A stretch of 64,000 nucleotides of DNA, from NCBI GenBank assembly GCA_025435555.1, contig JAIWWG010000024.1:248001-312000 (forward strand). Direction: 5' to 3'. Of this stretch, positions 11,430-22,000 are shown piece after piece (position 1 is the first letter of the stretch; the number at the start of each line of letters is the position of its first letter). The DNA is from Chytriomyces cf. hyalinus JEL632. Lineage: Eukaryota > Chytridiomycota > Chytridiomycetes > Chytridiales > Chytriomycetaceae. The translations under genes and the position numbers were made by a program. The notes beneath the pieces were generated by a model. That model saw nothing but the letters and a program-made list of their open reading frames with translations. It did no database searches and was not told where the DNA came from.

Positions 11430-13005
11430 GCATTGCACAATCAGCTGTGGTGTCTTTCCAATGCTTCCATTGTATTTGGTCATGAAGACAAGCTGGGGCA
11501 TTCATCTTGTGCTCATGTCTTTGCTGCCTCATTTATGGTCAAACATCAATTTTCCCAAAAATTCAACATATTTGTGTCCTGTTTTGAATCTGAGTCTTCA
11601 TTGGATGAAGCTCGCAACAGTGTATCTGTATGGTTGGATAAACATAGATTCCATCATTCGGATTTTTAGGGGGGTGGTCTCTGGTTGAAATGGAAGGTCA
11701 TTTTATTGAGGTTTGATACAGTTTCCAGGTTTTCATCAGTGTCTATTGTCCATTTGCTAGTTGTGGCAAGCACAAGTGCAAGCGCTACAAGTGAAAAGCC
11801 ACTCGTGTGATGTTTTTGAAACATGCTGGTTTTGGGAGGAGACTTAAACATGGCAGCAGAGTCCACGGATATTCATTCCAAGGTTATACCTATGATATCC
11901 TCAGGGTTTCAAGAGGCTGACAGGGTTCTGATGCAGACTCTTCTTTGTTACCTCTATGATTTTTGGCAAGAGGAGCATCCAGACTCTGCTGAGTTCACCA
12001 CTTGGTTCTACTTGGATCATTGTTGTAACAAGGGTATGCACTACAATCTGATTCTTGGAGCAGAGCCAGTCCCAGCATCCACTTATTATGAACATGATTT
12101 CATAGCATTTGATCATGCACCAGTCATCACCATGATCCATCTGTGTGACCTATCAATGGATTTTTCATATTTGTTGTATGATGGACACTCTCAGTTTGGA
12201 GACAGTGAATCAGATTCCATCTCTGAGTTGGGGTCTCATGCATGTTTAAGATGCAGCATCAACAACTTGGCTGGAGGGCCCACCTTGCATTTGGAATGCA
12301 CAGCTGATTGTTCAGACACATCCAACCCAGGGTTTCAAGAATGTTTAAGATGTAGTACCAACAATTACCTAAAGGATCCAAGGAGTGCATGGGATGCTTA
12401 GCAAACCTCTCTGATGAGTCTGATGGGAGCAAGTTATTCAACAAAATCGAGAGTTTGGGACACTTGCAACTGGAGTCTGAGACACAAGCAGTTGAAGGCT
12501 TTTTGAAGCAAGCATAGACAGTTCTGATAATGATTCCAGTAGCAACTTGTATAATGGGTTTGAAACCATCACAAATACTGAGTCTTCATCCAGTGACTCT
12601 GGTGTTGATGATGAAAAGTTAAGTGGAAACACATCTGATGACAAAGGGGTGATTCCGCAGTCTATCAGTTTGTGCCAGCCTCCTCCTTCCTTCAGGATGG
12701 GACAGAACTTCATTTGACAAGTTGGTTTGAGTAAACTGAGGGAGAGGCTGTTGTCAGTATAGCAGTGCCTTTATTGAACATTGTAAATGAGGATGAACTC
12801 AATGTTTCATACTCTGAATTGGGACAGGAAGGAGAAGATTGGGTGGAGTCTGTTTACCCACCATATCTTACTGATTCAGAGGTCTTCACTAAAGCAAAAC
12901 AAGTTGCTGACAAGGTTCATCCTGTTGCAACTTTGATGCCAGGAGGGTCAAACCTGATGAATGGCAAGGGGATCTCTCAGCAGAAGAGGTTTTCCACCAC
13001 CAGCA
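11430..13005 (+). mobile_element. Ty3-like linker fragment (right copy), homologous to left copy
   Basis: This plus-strand stretch is the diverged counterpart of the minus-strand element at 4890-6135. Shared blocks are DKLG..AHVF, a long open frame at 11823-12401 with HYNLILGAEPVP and CLRC motifs, and DNA around 12725-13005 matching 5104-4890 in reverse. Homology ends near 13005, before any RT motif, so this copy carries gag to linker while the left copy carries linker to RT. Stops and frameshifts are frequent. It appears to continue the gag fragment that begins at 8491. Confidence 0.65.
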
Positions 13006-13094
13006 GTAGAAACATGTGTGAAGTAACGACTGTTATTCACAGGGTTTATTTATCTGTCAGAGCAGGGTTGTTGGTTTTATTTCTTTCTTTTTAG

Positions 13095-13560
13095 TTTTCA
13101 TTATTGGGCGTTGTTATTTTCTTTTGCTGGCAAGAGATCGCCAGGTGACAATCCAATAAACTTAGAAGTACGCTGAATTCAACTGTCTGGGGAGGGTGGC
13201 TCTGAACTGGACACGACACAAATCGGATCCTGTCAAAGTACAAATCTGCGATGCGCTCCTTGGGGAGGAAGCAAGCGTGTCGTAGTCTCGGGGGTAGGCG
13301 GGGTGCCACTTCACAGGCTTCACAGTCACACATGAAAGCATCCTGAACAGTTCCCCTTGGCGTGAGGGGCGGCGTTAATTGTCAGCATCCAAAGGTGGGA
13401 GGCCATTTGTCACCACTGGAGGTCATGTGAGTTCTTTATTCGCGGTATAGAGATCTTGGAGGTGTTGTGCTGCTTTTCCTGTTTGTTATGAACAGAAGCT
13501 ATCCCATTTACGTCCCCTGTGGTGTAGCAGGCAGGACAAGGGTACTATGACACTATTAGC
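13095..13560. other. No supported gene
   Basis: This stretch between the end of Ty3-like homology and the orphan ORF contains only short ORFs without recognisable motifs. I see no RNA gene in it. Confidence 0.4.
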
Positions 13561-13581
13561 GGACGAATACTTATCGGTGGA

Positions 13582-13818
13582 ATGGTACCAGGAAGAATAG
13601 TACTGACTATTGGGGGAAACCAATTCACAGTCATGCCCGAGTTGAAGACACGAGGTGCTATGGTTGATATCCTACAATGCGAAGCCATTGGGAGTCCACA
13701 GTCAATCGTCGAGGCAACGGAAGACAGTATTCAACCAAACTGCGCTGTGCTGGGAATTGACCAGTTCTCGAAAGGCGGTGCACGACAAAGCATAGAGTGC
13801 ATTGTCGTAAAATCATAG
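13582..13818 (+). CDS. Orphan 78-aa ORF, beta-rich
   Basis: The ATG at 13582 opens a 78-aa frame. The same frame is open back to a TAG at about 13529, so it could be an internal or last exon. The product looks beta-rich (GRIVLTIGGNQFTVMPEL, VLGIDQF) with no recognised family. It sits between retroelement debris and IR1. Codon use looks more gene-like than the flanking sequence, but this is weak evidence. It may be a remnant of a host gene or an unknown element protein. Confidence 0.3.
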   Translation: MVPGRIVLTIGGNQFTVMPELKTRGAMVDILQCEAIGSPQSIVEATEDSIQPNCAVLGIDQFSKGGARQSIECIVVKS

Positions 13819-14066
13819 TGGCGAGTGATGGCTTTTATTCACGTTGTTTGATTCACCTGTTGTTTGTTCTGTTTGTTTTGTCAAAATCATAGACAACCAT
13901 CTCTTTGACTCAATCTCCCCGACGAATACCACCCATTCCTCAGATGTTCCTCAGGGACCTTGGACCACCCTGAGTGCTCAGACGTTTCTCCCATCCAAAC
14001 CAGACTCCCTTCGAATCTAAGCGCTAGGCTCGAAGACGGATTCCTGACACATGGTATAACTTCAAG

Positions 14067-14134
14067 GATACCATCATATTCACTTTGGACATTAGTTGGA
14101 GAGTTTCTGAAGGGATTCATAACTTTGAGAATCA
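14067..14134 (+). repeat. Short dispersed repeat, copy 2
   Basis: Roughly 70% similar to 6519-6586 in the same orientation (shared CACTTTGGACATTAG/GTTGG core). It lies 340 bp inside the inner edge of the IR1 right arm and is not next to any LINE sequence, so it may represent the uninterrupted form. Confidence 0.45.
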
Positions 14135-14476
14135 TAAATGCCAAACAGTCCTTGGAGACATTTTGGGGACTTCCTCTGTGAAAAAATAGAAAAACATGGA
14201 GGGACCCAGTTTTTCTGCCCCAAGAGTGCTTCTGTCTTCTTTTTCCTTCTTTCTGCAAAATCCGGGTATAAATGGTAAATCTGCCATAGGCAAATAAAAA
14301 CAATCTTCTTAAGACCAAAACTATCACTGTAGCACACTGTCCACAAGTTATAAACAGTTGTACCATGTGTCACCAATGATACCGATACAGTGTGAGCATA
14401 TGCAGTCAGCTTGAGTAGATTTGAAGCATCTTCCTCCACACCATTGCAGACAATGGTCACTTGGCATGGTCTAATT

Positions 14477-16801
14477 ATTTGATTGGCAACATGGATGAAT
14501 TTCAATGTCAGTTGTCAGCAGCCTGTGCAATATACAAACTCAGTTGCAATTGTCATTTGAGAAAGGATAGTGTATACAAATCTTTATTGGAGCATGCTTC
14601 ATAACATCTTGAGAAAGCCATGCTGTTCTCTTCTTTAGGTGATGTTTGACTGGAGGTCAACTGACAGGTGACATTTCAAAGGCATGCTTCTTTTGTGTCG
14701 CACCTTTTGGTTGCAGTTCCCAGCAGCTCCACACAAGTCCTGATGAGATAAAGGTGCACACGTGAAAGAGAAAACCAGGTTTCCCAATTGCGTACTGCTG
14801 GCTTGGTAAACTTCACCACATTCATGACACAAATGCTCATCCATGACATGTGTACTGCTATCCTGAACATTGCTGAACGTGGCAAATGGTGGTGGCCGGG
14901 CCTTGAGGGCCCGAGTCCGTGAAACTTTCCAGGTGTGGCAGGTGACTATTCAGCAACGGATTTGGAAGCATCTGCAACCCCACATGCAACCAGAAACCAG
15001 GCGCATCAAACGCGAACCATGGTATTGATAGAGAGAAGAAGCAGGAGGAATGAGCCAGCTGCAGAAGCCTTTCATGAGACGGCGTCGAATGGCTTTCGAC
15101 AATAAAATTGCCGATTTCAAGCGAACCGAGGGAACCTGCTCAGATCGAGAGCCTAAGTTGGAAACAGGAGAAGGAAGACATAGTTTGGATATTCACCCCG
15201 GGGGATATCCGAGACCGGCTTTGCTTGCCAACACAGATCTGCACCATGGCGGCAGACAAAGACCCTAAACGCGGTAAGCAGCACTGGATCAGCGCTTCTG
15301 ATCGGCCTTACTTCTTTGATGGTGGACAGTCACTTGGCAGCGGTCCGCCAACGTGGTGTCTGTTGATGCTAACCTCAGCCTTCGCAACAGATGCAACCCG
15401 GCCATCGAAACAACCCGCCCTTCGAGCAGACCGAATCATGCTATATGGCAGCGCTCAAAGTTCGCTTGTTTTGGCAATCGATGCGTCTTCGAATAACCTT
15501 GTTGTCGCGGTTTTCAACTCGCCCTCTCCTGAAATCAGCCAGTCATCCATACTGCATGAGTCCTCTTCAGCCATTTTTTCCTTCTTTTCGCATACCAAGG
15601 TGTCTCCAAACCGGCTCATCTATGCCACTGCCGGAATCATGTTTCAGCCAGCATCGCCGAAACCATTCGGAGGTTCAAAACTCAACCCCGGATATGCAGC
15701 ATACAACGGAACCGATGCAGCTTCTCTACTCCACTTTGCCGTCTCAGCGAGTTTCAAATGGTATTGGGCCTGCCGCGGGAGGGATGCGCTTGATTTTCTG
15801 GCAAACAGTGTCAACAAGGCGCGAAGGCTCCATTTCGCTGGCGATGCGGACATTTTGAACGAACTCATGTTGAAGGGGATGCAAAAGGCTGGACATATCG
15901 TTTGGAATAAGGCCGCAATAATCCCAGTCGCGCTTCGGCACTGGCCTGAGGTGGATCCGAATTTCGTGGCGAGCGGTGTTTTGTTTACTCCTCGACGGAG
16001 AGGGAAGATGTTGGAGTGAGGAGTTTGCGGAGAATTCCGGTGAGCGCTTCCATTTGTCGCGTGAAGGATGAGGAAAATACAATAGATGGTTGCAACGTTG
16101 CCAGGCTTTGCCTTTGTCCGAACACTTGATCTGAGGAATGGTCGAATATTTCGCGTGAGTTTGCGCGTGGAGGAGTAAATTATCCGGCAGTTTCTGGCTT
16201 CGTGTTCGCGGAGAGATTTCGATCGTTATTCACAAAGCGCCGTTTCAGCCGTTCGAATACTGGAAGACCAACAGCTGCAGCCATGCCTGGATTCATAACT
16301 CACAAGAATGGGGTAGGTGTTCATGCGACGGTTAGCGTGCTGTATTCGGTTGACGGTTGACATTGGTACCTCAGTCCGCAGAGTCATGAGAGTGTTCAAG
16401 AGATATCGATCCGTGTACGTATCGCGTGGCACATGAGACGAGTCGCTGCACTGCATTCTGCCTGTCAAAGTGGTAAGAATTGGGTTTTCTGTTTGTTTTG
16501 TGTTCAAATACCGGGACCCAAATGCGGGGGTTTTTGACTTGGCGCTTTGGGAATTTTCCAATTTTGTATAAACAAGGCCATCACGAGGCGGCGGGCGAGG
16601 AGGATCGTTTGGAGGACATTGGAGCAAGGGGATGTGTCGCTGTTGAGACAAGGGGGTTTGTGCGCGCGGTTTTGTCGGGTTTTTTCACTGACTGCTGACA
16701 CATCCGCGTCAATGTGGCATCGGACAATCCCAACGAGAGCATTGCCAGTGCCATCACCAGCGCACGAGTATGCTCGCAAAGTCCAAGGCTGAGAACTGTG
16801 G
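14477..16801 (-). repeat. IR1 right arm, 2325-bp inverted repeat
   Basis: Reverse complement of 1949-4273 without gaps and with two mismatches seen. Outside 16801 the sequence is unrelated to that outside 1949, and inside 14477 it is unrelated to that inside 4273. The two arms enclose 10,203 bp of retroelement-rich DNA. Such arms can recombine and invert the spacer. Confidence 0.93.
15246..16019 (+). CDS. Unrecognised 257-aa protein, copy B (in IR1)
   Basis: This is the intact partner of 2731-3504, with the same ATG context and identical translation. I recognise no domain. The two copies are transcribed outward, away from the retroelement spacer. Identity over the whole coding region and its flanks points to a very recent duplication or to ongoing gene conversion. 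Confidence 0.6.
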   Translation: MAADKDPKRGKQHWISASDRPYFFDGGQSLGSGPPTWCLLMLTSAFATDATRPSKQPALRADRIMLYGSAQSSLVLAIDASSNNLVVAVFNSPSPEISQSSILHESSSAIFSFFSHTKVSPNRLIYATAGIMFQPASPKPFGGSKLNPGYAAYNGTDAASLLHFAVSASFKWYWACRGRDALDFLANSVNKARRLHFAGDADILNELMLKGMQKAGHIVWNKAAIIPVALRHWPEVDPNFVASGVLFTPRRRGKMLE

Positions 16802-17656
16802 GTCCCAGGAGTGTCTGCCACGCCCTTACATGTCTTCAATGCTATGGGATAGTCAGGGCGGCGGAATTGTTTTGCATCGAACAATATCAGTCATGCATTC
16901 CTTCTGCGGTGATCTATTCTGTCTGGTAAAGGAGCGGTGGAACTGCTTCAACTAAGAAGTAACTCCGTCCTTTTCTGCGGCACTCATGACTGACAGCTGT
17001 TGACACAGCATCATCCCTGGTTGTGAACGACGGGAAAATCAATTGTCCAAGCCTCGCTGTCCTGGACCATCGCACTCTTGCGCATCCTCTCTCATTCGCT
17101 ACTTCACAATAATGGGAAATAAGTGGACGGACTGCATGAAATAGATGCTGGCGCAGTCCCCCACGTTTTCTGAAGGAAAACGCGGCCCGAACAACTCGGA
17201 CGATCGTTTATAAGAACAACATGCTTTTCTGGCATCTGTTTTCTGCTTAAGTAAGCAGCAGTATATACTTTTTCTGGAAGGCGCCTTTGGAAGGCTCCTT
17301 TTCAGCCGTTGTTCAAGCGACGTGAAATAATCAAGTGAATCTGTATACATTCTGTTTCTTGACTCTATCATTCACCACGCGCCGCATTTGTTTTGGAGTT
17401 GCCACTCTTGCGACGCGTCAGTGTAAAGATCTCACGATTCAGATCACACCCGTCGATATCGTTGTTTCATGCGCAATCCAAAAGAAAGGCGCTTCTTACG
17501 CCGGACACCTGATCCGAAAACGCGCATCCCAAGTGCCCCAAGCTCAAACCTGGCTGGCACAAGTCGTTTGCCGACCTGGAAAGCCATCTCCATTGTGCCG
17601 ATTTAACCAAATATTTATTGACCATAAAAAGTAAAAAAGATTCAATAAAAACGCAA
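16802..17656. other. Intergenic region between IR1 and the COA8 gene
   Basis: About 850 bases contain short ORFs on both strands (longest 99 codons at 17335-17634) with no recognisable family and no consistent exon structure. It presumably includes the COA8 promoter. An AATAAAA motif at 17643 lies just before that start codon. No tRNA is seen. Confidence 0.4.
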
Positions 17657-18461
17657 ATGCGATCTGTCAGATTCGCAACGACCACCGCAGCCTCTGCAGC
17701 AGCTCCTGCAGCCTCGTCAACTAGAACAACGCCGCTTCTCATGGTGTCATCTCCGCATCCGCAGTCCGGCATCAGACTCGTTCGATTCAATCCCGTGTCG
17801 AAGGAGATGCCTCAGGTGACTCATTGTTTGTCTTTCTGACCTCACTGTCTCCGATGTGTCTGCTATCATATGTTTTCTCTTGTTTCTGACACGTTTCTTT
17901 GCCCGCACCGTTCTCCCTTTCTCGGACGATTCAGACGCAGCTGTACAAAAGACAACGGGTTGCCATCCAACAAATGCATCACTCATTCTGGGCGGCAAAC
18001 AATTCACACTTCGAAGCACAAATGGCTGCATTTGAGCAGAAAGGTGAGACGCTGCTGAAAAGACTTCATGACGTTTACTCGTGCACAATCACTCATGGAT
18101 GACAACTCGGAAAAAAAAAAAAAAAAAAAAAAAAGTGTACGAACGAACTGGAAATCAAGCAACACACGCGGAATTCGCACGTTTCTACAAATCGTATTTA
18201 ACCGAAAACCAGCAACGTCACTGGGAATACAATACGAAATGGTGGAGGGCAAATGCGGAACTTGCCGTGCTGGCTATGAAGTCTGTCACTGCGTCTGCGA
18301 CTAATGCGCAACCAGCGGTGCCTGTTTCACTGCTGCCAAATACAGACAGCATGGTTGGATCAGTAGTGGGTCTGGGCCGTGGGTTGAAGACGCTGGTGTA
18401 TGTGCTGATCGGGATGGATCCGCAGTCAAAACGAAGTGCGCAGGGAGTCTCAGTGCGATGA
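17657..18461 (+). CDS. COA8: COA8/APOPT1-like cytochrome c oxidase assembly factor
   Basis: Three exons (17657-17815, 17935-18043, 18136-18461) give 197 aa. The start is an Arg/Ala/Ser-rich mitochondrial presequence (MRSVRFATTTAASAAAPAAS). The core shows the family pattern: LVRFNPV, then LYKRQRVAIQQMHHSFWAAN, then FARFYKSYLTENQQRHWEYN followed by W.RAN. This matches the COA8 (Apopt1) family, which assists complex IV assembly and oxidative-stress protection in the mitochondrial matrix. The acceptor of exon 2 could also be six bases later (CAG at 17940). The acceptor of exon 3 follows 24 consecutive A residues, which is odd. The family assignment comes from remembered pattern only. Confidence 0.8.
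18111..18134. repeat. 24-base poly(A) tract before a splice acceptor
   Basis: An uninterrupted run of A residues ends at the AG used as acceptor for COA8 exon 3. Acceptors normally have a pyrimidine tract there. Homopolymers are also prone to length error in sequencing. Confidence 0.9.
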
Positions 18462-18760
18462 TGCTGCTGCCACGTGGGGACATATGGCAGCCAGGGACTC
18501 CCACACCGTGAAGCGGTGTTGTGTGTTGCAGGCATGTGCTGTCCTTGCGTGAGAATAAAAGGAAATACGAGCAACTGACGCAGCTGGTTGTGTCTTCGTC
18601 TGTAATGAGTGGCTGCTGACCCATAAAATTTTTCAACCACAAGTCTGTCCGCTCCAAATTGGGCAACTTCTGGAAAGGGTTTCAGTTGAGCATAAACCGA
18701 GACAACTCGTGCCGGATCCACGAGACGCAAACACCGCATTGAACCATCTGTACGGCTTGA

Positions 18761-18978
18761 ATGAGCAACAACGGTGGACAGCAGGGAGGCGGGTTCATGG
18801 GACGTCTGTGGGGCGGCGGGAGTGCGGCCACCGCCGGCAGTGACCAACAACCAGCACCGCAGACCCAGACATCAACATCGCAACCCCAGCAACCGCAACA
18901 GACACAGCAGCGACGCACGCAACGGCCAACATCGACGGTGCCGTCCAATGCCGGAAACATAGCGTCCCAGTCACAAAC

Positions 18979-19013
<35 letters not shown>

Positions 19014-22000
19014 GGCGAGACTTTTCTTCTCGAAGCGAAGAACCACCGTCATCAGCATCTCAAGCATCGTCGGGCCGGCCGGTTCGTCAGCGGCCACCCT
19101 CAACCTACGGGGGTGCACCTTCTCCTCCAGCCGATGCGTCCTCGCCCAGCTCAGTCAATCCGAACCCACGCAGGGAAAGGCCCGAGCGGCCCGAACGGGA
19201 AAACAGTCTTAATAACAATACCGCAAATGACGCTCAAACCAACAAAGAGCGCGATATTGCTCGAAGGCACCAGTTTAGGCAGGAGCAGCTGAGGCTGCTG
19301 CGTGAGAGAGAGGACTCTGAAGATCCAAACACCTTTGCAAAGACAGGCACCAGAGTCATGGTCACCGAGGCTCCGATTGCTGTCGTTGTTATCCCGGGGT
19401 ACGGCAACGATGACGACTATGTGCTTGAATATCTATCAGGAAGTGCCAGCGAGAGCGATAACGAGTATCGCGTAGAAGAGTACTCAAGCAACGGAGCCCA
19501 GAAACAGGTGCGTTTTTTATTTAGAGTGCCCTCCATCTCATGGCCCTGACATTGCGCACACAGAAGCGGAGGAGGCCGCAGAAAATTACAACATTTTCCC
19601 CAAATCATAGAGAAGTGCCCGTGAGGCCGGCGATGCGGAAAACGAATCGAAAACGGTGTGTATTGTATAACCTTCTTTTTAATTGAGTGGGACAAAAAAT
19701 CTCATTCATTCGGCTGTCGGTTCATAACAGGAATTCTGGGAGTGGAGCTGCGACATTGCGAAATCGAATATCCTTCGACGGCGCGGCGAAAGGCAGCGGC
19801 AACGGTCGTGTGCCATCTGGACGGCCCGTCAGCACTGCACCCCCGCGAACTGCTCGTCCCGGACCCAACAGCAGAACATCAGGTGGAAGAGGCGCTGGCG
19901 CCGCAGAAGGATCATCAAATGAAGGATATGATGAAGGCGAAGCTGGCTGGGATGATGTCTATGAACCTGCATCTCCGACTTCTGTGAGTTTCAACATCAT
20001 TTCGTCGATAGAGTTGATTTCCTCAAAATCTTCATGTTTTTTTACAGGAGGCTGGAAAACTTAGCCGGAGTCCATCCAATGCGGCTCGCGCCGCAAGGAG
20101 GCCGAATGGCGCAAACGGAGCAGATCCATCAAAGCAAACTCCGCCACGAATCAACTCCACTGGTAGTTCGAGTTCAATTGAGGACGATGTTGCCAGCAGT
20201 TCTCTTATGAACGATATCATGGGTGCACTCGGAAGCCCCAAAGATGATGACAAGATGCCAGATGACCGTGAAGCTAGACGCGAATGGCTTAAACGGCGGC
20301 AGCAAATGCGCAACAACCAAACTGCCGAATCACCTCCTGCGAAAACACCACCTGGTTTTGCTGATGCTGCTGCAGCTTCTTCACTGACTGTTCAAACCAA
20401 AGAACTGACGGAACGAGAGCAAAGGCGGCAAGACTGGCTGAAACGAAAGCAAGCTGGAAACGACGAAAAAACTTCCCCGTCGTCGTCGTCGCTCGAAAGC
20501 CCAGTAAACCCTGGAAATGCGCCGGTATCCACAACACGATCTGCGACTGACGCTGAAATCATGCAGTCTCTCAGTCCAAACAGCCGCCTGAGCAGCAGCG
20601 GTCTCCCGACGGAATTCGTTCTCGCTCTTGACGCTGAAAAGACAGAATCAAACCGCCTTCGCCAACTTCTTGCCGCCAAAGAGAACGAGCTTTCAAAGCT
20701 GAAACTTGAAAACCGAAGCGAAATCAAACGTGTCTCCCTTCTAAACATGAGCACAAACAACGAACAAATCAACCAACTCGAAGTTAACAACGAAGAACTG
20801 AAATCTAAAGTCAGTGAGATGGAGTTTCAGGTGCAGCAAGTGCAGCTCGAGCTTGAAAGCAACAAGGCAGCACTTGAAAATGAAATCAAGTATCGGTCCC
20901 AGGAACGCGAGCAAGCGAAGCAGCAAGTCTCAAACTTGTCAGCAGAGCGAGATAAAGCCCTGAAAGAAGCAGCCGGGAAGAGTGTGGTCCTCGGAAGCAC
21001 CGAAATGATTGTGAACCAAACCACCAAAGAACTGTCTGCGCTGAAATCTCGTGAACGCGAACTGTCGACCCAACTGGAAGAACAGAATGGCGTGGTGCGG
21101 TCACAGACGCAAGCGCTTGCTGAGGCAGATGAAAAGCTCAAACGTGCAATGACGGAAGTACAGAACCGCAGTGCACTTGTACGTAACACGGAAGAGCGGC
21201 TCCGCGGTTTGATCAAGGAGATGGGTAATGCACGTGCGAGAGAAGCCGACCTGATGCGCAAGCTGCAGGAAGGAGAAGCTCGCATGCAGGACACTGTTTC
21301 TTCTTTTGAAGAGTTCAAGAACGTCAGTGCAGAGAACTTGTACAATGCAAAACAGGTTGAAGACGCTCTTCGCATTGAGACCCGCGATCTGGCCAATCAG
21401 TTACAACAGGCCATTCATGGAAGCCGCTTGCGTGATGATGAAATCAAAAAGAATCGGGAGCTGATTCAAGGAATGGCTGGCCGCATTGGCGCAATGGATC
21501 GTGATCTTGGAAATGCGAAAAATGTCATGAACGAACGGGATCAAAAGATTGGACAAATGTCCAGAGATTTGACTGTATATGCTCAAAAGGAAAAAGACTT
21601 GGTGTCCCAGATTAACCTACTTAAGCAATCCCACGGAGGAGAGATGGCATCCGCTCTTGAAATTGCTCAAAATCATCAACGCGATCTTGAAAAACTACGT
21701 GCAGAGAGCAGTGATCTATCCATGAAACTTGCTACCGCCACATCAACTATTGGGACCTTGGAGTCCGCCAAGCAAAACCTGGAAGACACTGTTTTCAGCC
21801 TCAACAACCGTGTCGCGTCTCTGGATGGTGAACTTGGCATTGCACAAGCGTTGGCAGACGAAACGGTCATCAAGATCCGAAATCTGACGGATGAAATTAC
21901 GAAAGCAGCCGCCCGAGAACGTAAACTCATGGACGACCAAAAGCAAATGCAAACGAGATTCATGGAGCTCGACAGTATCGCGCAAAGGCTTGTGGCAGAT

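Noticed and set aside
4274-14476. The whole spacer as one intact retroelement
   Set aside because: Domains lie on opposite strands with numerous stops, no LTRs were found, and a LINE sits in the middle.
1949-16801. IR1 as the long inverted termini of a giant DNA transposon
   Set aside because: No transposase, no target-site duplication, and the arms contain an ordinary-looking gene. A segmental inverted duplication fits better, though it is not excluded.
18081-18461. Poly-lysine start (KKKKKKKK) as part of the COA8 protein
   Set aside because: The lysines come from the poly(A) tract inside an intron. Splicing to 18136 restores the conserved family sequence.
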